A stretch of DNA of 47,154 bases, taken from assembly GCA_030536145.1 (NCBI GenBank), contig JAUNQN010000022.1:1-47154 (forward strand), given 5' to 3'. Below the pieces are notes generated by a model, which was given only the letters and a program-made list of their open reading frames with translations, was not told the DNA's origin and did not search any database. The stretch's first letter is position 1. Every line of letters starts with the position of its first letter. Positions 7,537 through 15,314 of the stretch are shown in pieces. The position numbers were made by a program, and so were the translations under genes. This DNA comes from Akkermansia sp. GTDB lineage: Bacteria; Verrucomicrobiota; Verrucomicrobiia; Verrucomicrobiales; Akkermansiaceae.

Positions 7537-7750
7537 GAAACGCCACCTGACCATTGAGGAGAAGCGCGACTGGCTGGCCGTGATTTTCCGCGACGAGGAG
7601 GGTACCTACTCCCAGGCGGACAAGTTCAAGGCCATGGTGGAGGATACCCGCCTGGCCGAGCTGGAGCAGGAAAAGGCCGCCGCCGCCCCACCGGAGCAGA
7701 AGGAGGACCCCACGGATATCCTGGCCCACCTGCCCCCGCCCTTGCCGTAG
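7529..7750 (+). CDS. Small phage protein, possible terminase small subunit remnant
   Basis: 73 residues. MPRKRHLTIEEKRDWLAVIFR then KFKAMVEDTRLAELEQEKAA recalls the 'EEKR-FLA-VVR ... K--ALE-DAKLAG' pattern of some phage small terminase subunits. The hydrophilic tail is Pro/Ala-rich. Small terminases bind the packaging site and deliver DNA to the large subunit. No large terminase gene follows; instead the inverted repeat pair begins. It could equally be an unrelated short phage protein. Confidence 0.4.
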   Translation: MPRKRHLTIEEKRDWLAVIFRDEEGTYSQADKFKAMVEDTRLAELEQEKAAAAPPEQKEDPTDILAHLPPPLP

Positions 7751-7818
7751 CATGGTTGCAGGCAGCGGGCTGGCAGGGGGAGCAGGATTGGGGTAATCAG
7801 CAGCACGGGTAGTGCGGT

Positions 7819-7953
7819 GCATGCAGGGGACCACCCCGCTCTGCGGGGTTCCCCTCTCAGGCCTGCAAAGCGGGTCACCACCATAGCTTGCGCTATGGCC
7901 TTGAAATGGTGACGTCGCTGAAGCGACTATGAAGCGCGCGCCTTCGGCGCGAG
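7819..7953 (-). repeat. Dispersed structured repeat, copy B (inverted)
   Basis: The reverse-strand copy of the same repeat. Read on the minus strand: GCGCCGAAGGCGCGC hairpin, TAGTCGCTTCAGCGACGTC, CATAGCGCAAGCTATG hairpin, GTGGTGACCCGC, GAGGGGAACCCCGC, GCGGGGTGGTCCCCTGCAT. It is head-to-head with copy C, so the 385-bp interval 7751-8136 is a large imperfect inverted repeat with no convincing gene. Confidence 0.75.
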
Positions 7954-8010
7954 GAATGGCGTGGCTGCCTTAGCCGCCACGGGGGTGGGCTTATGCCCGC
8001 CTTTTTTGCC

Positions 8011-8175
8011 GTGCGGCCACAGGCCGCACTCTTCCTAGTCGCCTCGGCGACGTCACCATAATCAGACCACGGTGCCCTGTCTCGGCGTAGCATTAGCGAA
8101 GCCGGAAAACCGTGGTGGTGACCCGGGTGATAGTCGTTAGAGGGGAACCCCGCTTTGGGGGGTGGTTCCCTGCAT
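8011..8175 (+). repeat. Dispersed structured repeat, copy C
   Basis: Plus-strand copy: GTGCGGCCACAGGCCGCAC hairpin, CTAGTCGCCTCGGCGACG hairpin, CACCATAATCAGACCA, CTCGGCGTAGC, CCGTGGTGGTGACCCG, TAGTCGTTAGAGGGGAACC, GGTGGTTCCCTGCAT. Its 3' end runs into the coding sequence of the M28 peptidase, supplying that gene's last dozen codons and stop. Confidence 0.75.
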
Positions 8176-9102
8176 TACCTGCGTCAGGCGGGAGAGGAGA
8201 GCCATGAGCACGCGGCCGGATTCACCCAGCTTGCGGGGGGAGATGCGGTCCATGTTGTCCTTCGGCGTGTGCCACCAGTCCCCCTGGCCAAAGAGGGCGA
8301 TGAGGTTGAGGCTGTCCACCCCGGCATCCAGGTAGGGCTGGTGGTCATCCATGTAGGAGCCGGGGTAGGCGGTCCACTGGTCAAAGGAGAGGCCCAGCTC
8401 ACGGATGACGGCCTGGTACAGGCTGAACATGTGCTGCGAGGTATCCACGGCGGGGATGGCGATGATGTTGTTCCTGCCGCCCACCATGTCCAGGTTCACC
8501 TGGTAGCGGGGGAGCTTGCCGGCGCGGCGGCGGACGTCGTACTTGGAGCCGTACAGGCCGTCCTCCTCCGTCATGCGGCGGGCGAAGGATTCCTCGCCGT
8601 CCAGGAAGATGAGCTCCACCTGTTCCGCGGTGGCGGGGGATTGTGCCAGGAGCCTGGCGGATTCCAGCATGACGGCGGCGCCGCTGGGCCCGTCGTCCGC
8701 AGAGACAAAGTCCTTGGCGATGTTCACCTTGGTGTCGATATGGCTGCTCACCAGCACGGGGCGGGTGTGCTGCCCGGTGCCGAAGGTGGCGCGGAGGTTG
8801 ACCATGGGTGTGCCGTTGGGCGCGGAGAAGGAATCACGGAAGGTCTGCCAGCCGGCGGCATGCAGCTGCTGCTCCAGGTAGTCCAGCTGGGCGGCGTATG
8901 CGGGGGAGCCGCTGTAGCGCGGGCCGCGGGAGCAGATGGCGGCGCAGTGCACGTAGGCGTTGTCGCCGGAGAAGGCGGGGCTTTCCACCAGGGCCGTGGG
9001 GCGCGGTTCCGCCGCGGCGGTGGCGGGGGGGGGAGGCGGCGTGTCGTCGCAGCAGCAGAGCAGGGCGGCCAGTACCAGGGGAATGACGGGGCGGCCTTTC
9101 AT
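8137..9102 (-). CDS. M28-family lipoprotein, glutaminyl-peptide cyclotransferase-like
   Basis: A 321-residue protein with a lipobox (LAALLC, Cys16) and Pro/Ala linker, so probably membrane-anchored and extracytoplasmic. The catalytic fold carries zinc-ligand-type motifs of the M28 / glutaminyl cyclase group: SSHIDTK (H121), ADDGPSGA (D137), FLDGEES (E170/E171), LDMVGG (D205) and WWHTPKDNMD (H278). The W-H-TP-DN end is closer to glutaminyl-peptide cyclotransferases than to aminopeptidases, so either activity is possible. The last dozen codons lie in a dispersed repeat. The start follows ParB by 14 bp, so the two are probably cotranscribed. Confidence 0.8.
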   Translation of the reverse strand: MKGRPVIPLVLAALLCCCDDTPPPPPATAAAEPRPTALVESPAFSGDNAYVHCAAICSRGPRYSGSPAYAAQLDYLEQQLHAAGWQTFRDSFSAPNGTPMVNLRATFGTGQHTRPVLVSSHIDTKVNIAKDFVSADDGPSGAAVMLESARLLAQSPATAEQVELIFLDGEESFARRMTEEDGLYGSKYDVRRRAGKLPRYQVNLDMVGGRNNIIAIPAVDTSQHMFSLYQAVIRELGLSFDQWTAYPGSYMDDHQPYLDAGVDSLNLIALFGQGDWWHTPKDNMDRISPRKLGESGRVLMALLSRLTQVMQGTTPQSGVPL

Positions 9103-9116
9103 GGGCGGCGGGGTGT

Positions 9117-10001
9117 TCAGAGCTTGGCGGAAATGCCCATGGCCTGCAGCAGGCGCTCCAGGTCCTCCTGCCCGGCGTAGGGAATCTGGATGACACCGCC
9201 GGACTTGCCTTTCATGGAGATGCTGACCTCTGCGCCCAGGTTCCTGGCCAGCTGCTTGCAGGCCTTTGCCACGGGGGCGGGCAGGGCGGGGGCTGGGGCG
9301 GGTTCCGGCGCGGGGGCGGGGTTCAGGATGCTGCGCACCAGCTGCTCTGTCTGGCGCACGGTCAGGCCCTGGCGCTCCACGCGGTTGGCGGCCTGCAGCT
9401 GCTGGTCGCTGTCCTTCAGCTGGAGCAGCACCTTGGCATGGCCCACGGTAATCTTGTTGTTCTCCAGCATGTCGCGCACGTCTGCCACCAAGTCCAGCAG
9501 GCGCACCATGTTGGCCACCACGGCGCGGGATTTGCCCACGTGCTTGGCGATGACCTCTTGTTTCATGCCGAATTTGTGCTGGAGCAGGCGGTACTGCTCT
9601 GCCTCTTCCAGCGGGGTCAGGTCTTCTCTCTGCAGGTTCTCGATGAGGGCGATTTCCGCCACCTCCTGGTCCGTGGCCTCAAAGAGGACGACCTTCACCT
9701 GCTTCATGCCCAGCTTCTTGACGGCGCGCAGGCGGCGCTCACCGGCTATCAGCTCGTACTTGCCGTCCACCTTGCGCACCACCAGGGGCTGCACCAGGCC
9801 GCGCTCACGGATGGATTCCGCCAGTTCCGCAATCTGCTGCTCGTTGAAATGGCGGCGCGGCTGGAACGGGCAGGTGGCAATCTCACTGACAAGGGCCTGG
9901 ATGACGGATTCCCCGTCCACCTTGCCGCTCAGTGCGGCAGGCAGGTCGTTTTTCTTGGCAATGAGGGCTCCGAGACCCTTTCCTAAGGCTGGTTTGGACA
10001 T
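9117..10001 (-). CDS. parB: Chromosome-partitioning protein ParB
   Basis: A 294-residue ParB/Spo0J homologue. GLGKGLGALIAKK-type N-terminus, ParB N-domain with the GERR box (about 87-90, IAGERRLRAVKKLG), IENLQREDLTPLEEAEQY, an HTH (about 145-170, VIAKHVGKSRAVVANMVRLL), a Pro/Ala linker and a short C-terminal dimerisation domain. ParB is a CTPase clamp that loads at parS and spreads, aiding origin segregation. No parA lies beside it and I saw no full parS in the window. The promoter at 10014-10042 would give a 6-nt leader. Confidence 0.95.
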   Translation of the reverse strand: MSKPALGKGLGALIAKKNDLPAALSGKVDGESVIQALVSEIATCPFQPRRHFNEQQIAELAESIRERGLVQPLVVRKVDGKYELIAGERRLRAVKKLGMKQVKVVLFEATDQEVAEIALIENLQREDLTPLEEAEQYRLLQHKFGMKQEVIAKHVGKSRAVVANMVRLLDLVADVRDMLENNKITVGHAKVLLQLKDSDQQLQAANRVERQGLTVRQTEQLVRSILNPAPAPEPAPAPALPAPVAKACKQLARNLGAEVSISMKGKSGGVIQIPYAGQEDLERLLQAMGISAKL

Positions 10002-10013
10002 GGCGGTGCGGGG

Positions 10014-10042
10014 ATTCTACACGAAACAGGCAGGGAAATCAA
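10014..10042 (-). promoter_or_regulatory. parB promoter with very short leader
   Basis: Minus strand TTGATT (10042-10037), 17-bp spacer, TAGAAT (10019-10014). Transcription should begin near 10007, about 6 nt before the ATG at 10001. Confidence 0.6.
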
Positions 10043-10069
10043 TCCTATTATGCGCGGGGAAGACAAGAA

Positions 10070-10095
10070 AGCGGCGCAGCCGTGGCTGCGCCGCT
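10070..10095 (-). terminator. Hairpin terminator of the lipoprotein gene
   Basis: A 12-bp perfect stem (AGCGGCGCAGCC with its complement) has a 2-nt turn. It lies about 26 bp past the stop of the gene at 10121. On the minus strand it is followed by TTCTTGTCTTCC, a weak T-rich tail. Confidence 0.6.
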
Positions 10096-10120
10096 GAAAG
10101 GGGGTGGTTTTGGACCGGGC

Positions 10121-11452
10121 TCAGCGCTTCTTGGTGTCCTTGGCGGGTTTCTGCGCGGCCTTGGGGGTGAGCTGCACGGAGAAGGCTTTCTCCGGGGCTT
10201 CTCCCCAGGATTCGCAGGTCATCACGCCGCTGAGCTTGCCGTCGTTGTCCAGGTGCAGGATGAGCATGCCGTCCTTGGCGTCGTACACCTCTGCGGTGGG
10301 CTGGTCGGGGTCGTACTGGCCGTCGTAGATGGTGATGTTCACCTCGGAACCGCCCTCGCCGCGCATCAGCTCGCAGCGGCCGGCAATGTCCAGGCTGGCC
10401 TCCGGCAGCTTGGTGTCGTAGATGGAGCCCACAAACTGGATGGAGGTGTCGAACACCTTGGCCTGTTCAATGTGGAGGGTAATCTCCCCGAAGTGCTTGC
10501 CGCGGGTCCATTCACCGGCAAAGTTGTTGCCGTCGGCCAGCATCTTGGTGCAGGTTTCCTGCCACTGCTGCTGCTCTGCCTGCTGGGCGTCCACCTGCTC
10601 CTGGGTGCGCTTGGCCTCCTCGTCCGCGCGGGCCATGAGCTCCGTGAGCTTCTGGCGGGCGGCTTCCTCACGGCCCTGGTTGAAGGGGGCGGCCTGGGCG
10701 TTGAAAGCGGCCACCTTCTCCGTGATTTCCGCCTTGCGGGTGGAGGTGAACTCCGGGGTGAGCACGGGGGCACCCTCCGGCAGGGCGCTCTCTGCGGTGT
10801 AGTCCGCCAGCTCCAGCAGGGCGGCGGTGTTCTGGTTCATAGAGCGGAAGCTCCAGGCGCCGTTCTCCCAGGTGGCCTCGAACGTGGCGCTCACCTCCAC
10901 CTCCTGGCCGGCATCCGCCACTTTCTTGTACACGGGCTGCTCTGCCAGCTCACGCAGCTCCAGCAGGGCGGCCTGCAGCTCCTGCGGCAGCTCCTTGGCC
11001 TTGCGGTCCTCCTCGGAGATGAGGTCCGTGGGGGCGCCCACCTGCACCAGGTAGGCGGAATCCGGGCGGATGGCCAGGTTGGCGGCCTCGTTCACGGCCT
11101 GGCGCTCCTTGTTGAACTCCTCCGGCGCGTTCGCCTTGCTGTAAAGGTTCTCCTTCACCACCATCTTCAGCGTGGTGGAAATGACCTGCTTGCCCGGGGT
11201 GGCCTTGCCGTTCTCTGCCGGCACCAGGTCGTATGACAGCGCGCCCGGCGTGGCATACCCGCACGTGCCGAGCAGCTCCGTGGCCGCACGGCTGATTTCC
11301 TCATTCGTGGGAGCCTCCGGCACCTTCGGTGCGGCCGTCTCCGTGTTTTGCTTGCCTGCCTGGTCCGGCTTCTGCGCGTCGTCCGTGCAGGAGCTGGTCA
11401 CAAGCGTGGCGGCTGCAGCCATGAGGGCAGTGATGAGCAGTCTCTTTTTCAT
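10121..11452 (-). CDS. Hypothetical lipoprotein with coiled coil
   Basis: A 443-residue protein with a lipoprotein signal (LVTSSC, Cys about 22) and a Glu/Pro-rich linker. A helical region at about 120-170 is followed by a strongly charged coiled coil (about 235-290, KAEITEKVAAFNAQ ... RADEEAKRTQEQVDAQ). A beta-rich C-terminal domain (about 300-425, GEWTRGKHFGEITLHIE, LDIAGRCELMRGEG) comes last. I do not recognise the family. It has its own promoter and terminator, so it is monocistronic. Confidence 0.75.
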   Translation of the reverse strand: MKKRLLITALMAAAATLVTSSCTDDAQKPDQAGKQNTETAAPKVPEAPTNEEISRAATELLGTCGYATPGALSYDLVPAENGKATPGKQVISTTLKMVVKENLYSKANAPEEFNKERQAVNEAANLAIRPDSAYLVQVGAPTDLISEEDRKAKELPQELQAALLELRELAEQPVYKKVADAGQEVEVSATFEATWENGAWSFRSMNQNTAALLELADYTAESALPEGAPVLTPEFTSTRKAEITEKVAAFNAQAAPFNQGREEAARQKLTELMARADEEAKRTQEQVDAQQAEQQQWQETCTKMLADGNNFAGEWTRGKHFGEITLHIEQAKVFDTSIQFVGSIYDTKLPEASLDIAGRCELMRGEGGSEVNITIYDGQYDPDQPTAEVYDAKDGMLILHLDNDGKLSGVMTCESWGEAPEKAFSVQLTPKAAQKPAKDTKKR

Positions 11453-11498
11453 AATCTTTCTAGTGTGCGCCCTGCCGTGGGTGCAGCAGAACGGCGTT

Positions 11499-11527
11499 AT
11501 TCTGCACTAAGTTTCACCCTTTGTCAA
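11499..11527 (-). promoter_or_regulatory. Promoter of hypothetical lipoprotein gene
   Basis: Minus strand TTGACA (11527-11522), 17-bp spacer, CAGAAT (11504-11499). The leader is about 40 nt with an AGAAAG purine run before the ATG. It faces away from the promoter at 11598. Confidence 0.6.
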
Positions 11528-11597
11528 GCATACACACCCGCCGTGCCGCCTTTTTCACGCGCATGACACAACGCATGCATGCGCGGAGCCTAACAGC

Positions 11598-11627
11598 TTG
11601 ACACAGTACTCGCCTATCCGTTATAGT
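11598..11627 (+). promoter_or_regulatory. Promoter of PIN-domain gene
   Basis: TTGACA (11598-11603), 18-bp spacer, TATAGT (11622-11627). Transcription should start about 3 nt before the ATG at 11637, so the SD-like AGGGAA would lie largely upstream of the +1 site. Confidence 0.7.
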
Positions 11628-11636
11628 CAGGGAAAA

Positions 11637-12941
11637 ATGGAGCAGAAACAAGTCTACATCATTGATACCTGCGCCCTGCGCAAGCCGAATGCCCTGGAAA
11701 TCCTGCGCCCGCTGGTGGAGGCCGGGCATGAGGTGGCGGTGCCGTACCAAGTACACCGGGAGCTGCTCCGGCAGCAGGAAAGCCAGCCAACCTTGCCGGA
11801 GGCAGAGCGCAGCGAGGAGCCGGCGCGGGCCCTGGCGGCCATTCAGGAGTTGCAAATCATTCCCTGGGGTGATACCGGGATAGGCGGCCCTGCGGACAAG
11901 GAGATATTCTGCTATTGCATGGAGAACTGTTCCGGCGGGTTGGGATTGGTGACCCAAGATTTCAACCTGTCCATGGCGGTGATGGAGTTTTGCCCAGGGG
12001 TGCAGGTGCTGTATGTGGGGGAGCGCAGGCTGGTTCCCTTTATGCCTAAGCAGTATTACCAGCTTGCCGGGGAGTTCCGTGAGGTTTACCTGACCGCTGC
12101 CGGAATGGAGGCTTTTTCATCCTTTCCCTTGGCGTTTTCCCTGGCCGCCGCAGTGGTGGACAAGGGCGGACGCGTGCTCTTTCCTTCCCATTCCCGCGGG
12201 CTGCTCTCTGATGGTGCCGCTGCCTTTTGCACGGAACTGGAGCAGGGCGGCTTGCTGGAAATTATGCCTGCCCTGGGGCCGTGCGGGGAGAAGGTTGCCC
12301 TGCAGGCGCGCCTGCTGACCGGCTGCGCGCCGCACAAGGCGCTGCTGCTGGTGGGAGAAGGCGATTCCGCCGATGAGTACCGTTCCTTGGCCGGCCGACG
12401 CCTGGCATGCCTGAAAAAATCCGTGTTTGAGCTCGGCTCTGTGGTGGATGGGAAGTTGTTAGTGCCGCTTCCCGCAGAAACGGCTGGCCTGGCCCCTGGC
12501 ACACCCCCGGAGCCGGAGGAGGCAGCGGCACCGCAGGAAGAAGAAAGACATCCGGCGGTTGAGGTGCCGCCCCTTGTGGAGGAGCTGACCCCTGTGGAGA
12601 AGAAGGTGATGGACGGATTGCAAAAGCGCCATTTTGCCCAGGCCACCCAAGTGCTCAATTCCTCCAGGCCTGAGCTGGTGACTGTGGCGCTGCTTGCTGC
12701 CTATCTGGAACTTTTGGCAGCCAAGCAGAAGGCAGGCGAGGCGGATTTCTCCACCCGTTTTACAGGGAAAATTTCCAAAAAGGCGTTTCGTGCCATTCTT
12801 GAGCGCATGGGCAGCTGTGCAGGGGCGGAATCCTGCCTGGAAACGCTGGATGGCTGGGCGGCCACCCCCCTTGGAGGAGACGCCAAGCTGGCAAAAGCCA
12901 TCACCGCCATCGCGGACCTCTTGCGCGGCAAGATGAAATAA
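11637..12941 (+). CDS. PIN-domain protein with an apparent degenerate second PIN copy
   Basis: 434 residues. Residues 1-135 form a PIN-type nuclease fold: YIIDTCAL (D10), VHRELL (E42), ADKEI (D88) and VTQDFNLS (D108) are in the order of the four acidic PIN residues. Residues about 150-275 look like a second copy (VYLTAAG, GGRVLFPSHSRGLL, LLEIMP, GEKV, LLLVGEGDS) in which D10, E42 and D88 correspond to Ala, Gly and Glu. A Pro/Glu linker (about 280-320) leads to a helical C-terminal domain. There is no antitoxin-like neighbour. The start at MEQKQ is chosen because the longer frame begins inside the -35 box. Confidence 0.7.
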   Translation: MEQKQVYIIDTCALRKPNALEILRPLVEAGHEVAVPYQVHRELLRQQESQPTLPEAERSEEPARALAAIQELQIIPWGDTGIGGPADKEIFCYCMENCSGGLGLVTQDFNLSMAVMEFCPGVQVLYVGERRLVPFMPKQYYQLAGEFREVYLTAAGMEAFSSFPLAFSLAAAVVDKGGRVLFPSHSRGLLSDGAAAFCTELEQGGLLEIMPALGPCGEKVALQARLLTGCAPHKALLLVGEGDSADEYRSLAGRRLACLKKSVFELGSVVDGKLLVPLPAETAGLAPGTPPEPEEAAAPQEEERHPAVEVPPLVEELTPVEKKVMDGLQKRHFAQATQVLNSSRPELVTVALLAAYLELLAAKQKAGEADFSTRFTGKISKKAFRAILERMGSCAGAESCLETLDGWAATPLGGDAKLAKAITAIADLLRGKMK

Positions 12942-13025
12942 GCGTGCTGCAGCCCTGCCGGGGGGAGAGACCGGTTCAGTAAAGTAAAAAAATGCTGCTG
13001 TCTGCTCCTGCGGCAGTCTTTGTGC

Positions 13026-13054
13026 TTGCACTGCGGGGGTGGAAATGCTAGTAT
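13026..13054 (+). promoter_or_regulatory. pgi promoter, leaderless arrangement
   Basis: TTGCAC (13026-13031), 17-bp spacer, TAGTAT (13049-13054). The predicted +1 near 13061 is 2 nt before the ATG at 13063, and no ribosome-binding sequence fits in between. Confidence 0.65.
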
Positions 13055-13062
13055 TCCCGCCT

Positions 13063-14595
13063 ATGAAAAATTATGCACAGCAGCTTCTGCGTTATCCGCA
13101 GATGGGTATATCACTGGATCTTTCCAAGCTTCCGCTCACGGATGAGTACTTGAAGGAAATGCAGCCGCTCATAGAGCGTGCGTACGGGGATATTGCCGCG
13201 CTGGAAAGCGGCGTGATTGCCAACCCTGATGAGAACCGCATGGTGGGCCACTACTGGCTGCGCAACAGCGCAATTGCCCCCACGGCGGAGCTGAAGGCGG
13301 CCATCGACGGCCCGCTGGCAGATTTGAAGGCCTTTGCGGCAGATGTGCATTCCGGCAAGGTGTGCGCGCCGAACGGCAAGCCGTACAGCACCTGCCTGGT
13401 CATCGGCATCGGCGGTTCTGCGCTGGGCCCGGAGCTGGTGGCGGATGCCCTGCCTGCCCAGGGGCTGGCCATGCGTTTCCTGGACAACACGGACCCGGAC
13501 GGCATGTACCGCGTGCTGGAGACCCTGCCGCTCACGGAGACGCTGGCTGTGGTCATCTCCAAGTCCGGCGGCACACCGGAGACCCGCAACGGCATGGTGT
13601 GCGCCCAGAACTACTTTGAGAGCAAGGGCGTGTGCTTTGCCAAGCAGGCCGTGGCCGTGACCGGCGTGGATTCCAAGCTGGACCGCGTGGCCGTGGCAGA
13701 GGGCTGGGTGAAGCGCTTCCCCATGGAGGACTGGGTGGGCGGCCGCACGTCGGAGACCTCCGTGGTGGGCCTGGTTCCCGCCGCCCTGCAGGGCGTGGAT
13801 ATCGACAGCCTGCTGAAGGGCGCCGCCGACATGGACGCCTGCACCCGCGTGGCGGATACGGACAACAACATGTCCATGAAGCTGGCGCTGGCCTGGTACG
13901 CCGCCGGTGAGGGCCACGGCCGCAAGGATATGGTGGTGCTGCCGTACAAGGACAGCCTGGTGCTCTTCTCCAAGTACCTGCAGCAGCTCATCATGGAATC
14001 CCTGGGCAAGGAGCTGGACCTGGACGGCAAGACCGTGCACCAGGGTATCTCCGTGTACGGCAACAAGGGCTCCACGGACCAGCACGCCTATGTGCAGCAG
14101 CTGCGCGACGGTATCAACAACTTCTTCGTCACCTTCATCGAGGTGCGCCAGTCCCCCGCGGATACCGTGAAGGTGGAGGGCAATTTCACCGCCGGAGACT
14201 ACCTGCAGGGCTTCCTGCGCGGCACGCGCAAGGCCCTGGCAGAGAGCGGCCGCCAGAGCATCACCATCTCCATCCCCACCGTGAATGCCTACACGCTGGG
14301 CCAGCTCATCGCCCTCTTTGAGCGTGCCGTGAGCTTCTATGCCAGCCTTATCCACATCAACGCCTACCACCAGCCGGGCGTGCAGGCCGGCAAGCTGGCC
14401 GCCAATGTGTTCCTGAAGCTGCTGGCGGATGCCGAGGCCGCCCTTTCCGCCACCCCCGCCACCGCCGCAGAGATTGCCGCCAAGGTGGGCGCGGACGAGG
14501 AGGACACCTACCACGCCCTGGTTCACATTGCAGAATCCGGCAAGGCCAAGTGGAACCTTGGCGCCTGCCCCTGCTGTGATGCCTTCTCCCTCTAA
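13063..14595 (+). CDS. pgi: Glucose-6-phosphate isomerase
   Basis: A 510-residue enzyme interconverting glucose 6-phosphate and fructose 6-phosphate. Sugar-isomerase motifs: VIGIGGSALGPE (about 112-123), SKSGGTPETRNG (about 166-177), a downstream DGKTVHQGISVYGNKGSTDQH stretch with the catalytic-type Glu/His region, and HINAYHQPGVQAGK near the end carrying the conserved Lys. The length fits bacterial Pgi. The start at MKNYAQQ is chosen because the longer frame starts within the promoter. The gene at 14638 follows by 42 bp, so read-through is likely. Confidence 0.95.
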   Translation: MKNYAQQLLRYPQMGISLDLSKLPLTDEYLKEMQPLIERAYGDIAALESGVIANPDENRMVGHYWLRNSAIAPTAELKAAIDGPLADLKAFAADVHSGKVCAPNGKPYSTCLVIGIGGSALGPELVADALPAQGLAMRFLDNTDPDGMYRVLETLPLTETLAVVISKSGGTPETRNGMVCAQNYFESKGVCFAKQAVAVTGVDSKLDRVAVAEGWVKRFPMEDWVGGRTSETSVVGLVPAALQGVDIDSLLKGAADMDACTRVADTDNNMSMKLALAWYAAGEGHGRKDMVVLPYKDSLVLFSKYLQQLIMESLGKELDLDGKTVHQGISVYGNKGSTDQHAYVQQLRDGINNFFVTFIEVRQSPADTVKVEGNFTAGDYLQGFLRGTRKALAESGRQSITISIPTVNAYTLGQLIALFERAVSFYASLIHINAYHQPGVQAGKLAANVFLKLLADAEAALSATPATAAEIAAKVGADEEDTYHALVHIAESGKAKWNLGACPCCDAFSL

Positions 14596-14637
14596 GGTCA
14601 CCACACCCCGATAAACCATACACCTGAAACACGCACC

Positions 14638-15252
14638 ATGAAAAAGCTCGCCCTCTCCCTCCTCGGCCTGTCCCTGCTGGCAGGTCTCTGCTCCGCACCT
14701 GCGCTGGCCCAGGGCAACAAGCCCACGCCCTCCAACCAGCAGGGCGGGGATTTCAACGATGATTCCGATGCCGCCCCGGAGGATGGCGCCAAGGAGAAAT
14801 CCAAGGTGGCCCAGGCCCTGGAGAAGTGCGGATGGGTTACCGATGAACGCCCCCGTGAGGCCCAGGTCTACTTCATTATCCGCGGCAGCATGCAGAATGA
14901 TGGTGCCATGGTGAAGAAGCTTGCGGATATCCGCAAGAAGTCCGGCCGCGGCAAGAACGTGGAGATTGAAATCATCTACATCTGTCTGGACCGCGACTAC
15001 GATGAGACCAAGGACTGGATGAAGGATGAGAAGGTGAAGCTGCCCGTGATGCAGGCGGACAAGGTGAACACAGACCTGCCCTGGCCGTACAAGCAGACCA
15101 ACTCCGACGTGCACCCCATGATGGTGGCCATGGACGGCAAAGGCAAGAAGGTGGACCAGGCTTGCGGCGGTGCCGTGCTGAACATGGTTTCCAAGTGGAA
15201 AAAGACCGTGCGCCAGTACAAGGCCAAGAAGGCCCGTGCAGGCAAGTTCTGA
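14638..15252 (+). CDS. Secreted thioredoxin-fold-like protein
   Basis: 204 residues with a Sec signal peptide ending at APALAQ. An Asp-rich linker is followed by a domain (about 60-190) with alternating strand and helix: AQVYFIIRGS, VEIEIIYICLDRDY, VKLPVMQADKV, VHPMMVAMDGKGKKV. This layout resembles thioredoxin-like proteins, but no CxxC is present, so a redox role is not supported. The function is unknown. It is probably cotranscribed with pgi and is followed by a hairpin terminator. Confidence 0.7.
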   Translation: MKKLALSLLGLSLLAGLCSAPALAQGNKPTPSNQQGGDFNDDSDAAPEDGAKEKSKVAQALEKCGWVTDERPREAQVYFIIRGSMQNDGAMVKKLADIRKKSGRGKNVEIEIIYICLDRDYDETKDWMKDEKVKLPVMQADKVNTDLPWPYKQTNSDVHPMMVAMDGKGKKVDQACGGAVLNMVSKWKKTVRQYKAKKARAGKF

Positions 15253-15278
15253 TTCAGGGCAACAGTTGTGCAAACAGG

Positions 15279-15310
15279 CAGGTCCGGCCGGAAGGCCGGG
15301 CCTGTTCTTC
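15279..15310 (+). terminator. Terminator after pgi operon
   Basis: An 11-bp stem (CAGGTCCGGCC/GGCCGGGCCTG, one G-U pair) with a GGAA loop is followed by TTCTTC, about 26 bp past the stop. Confidence 0.65.
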
Positions 15311-15314
15311 AGTA

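Noticed and set aside
2871..8175. Repeats A and C as attL/attR of an integrated phage
   Set aside because: The same repeat also occurs at 15358 and in part at 26251 away from phage genes, and there is no integrase; simple attachment sites are unlikely.
10020..10030. parS site near parB
   Set aside because: Only a fragment (CACGAAACA) of the 16-bp palindrome is present; the symmetric half is missing.
13111..15273. 720-codon minus-strand frame
   Set aside because: Antisense to pgi and the secreted protein; composition (His, Gly, Leu, Val) is typical of the complement of GC-rich codons, with no start context.
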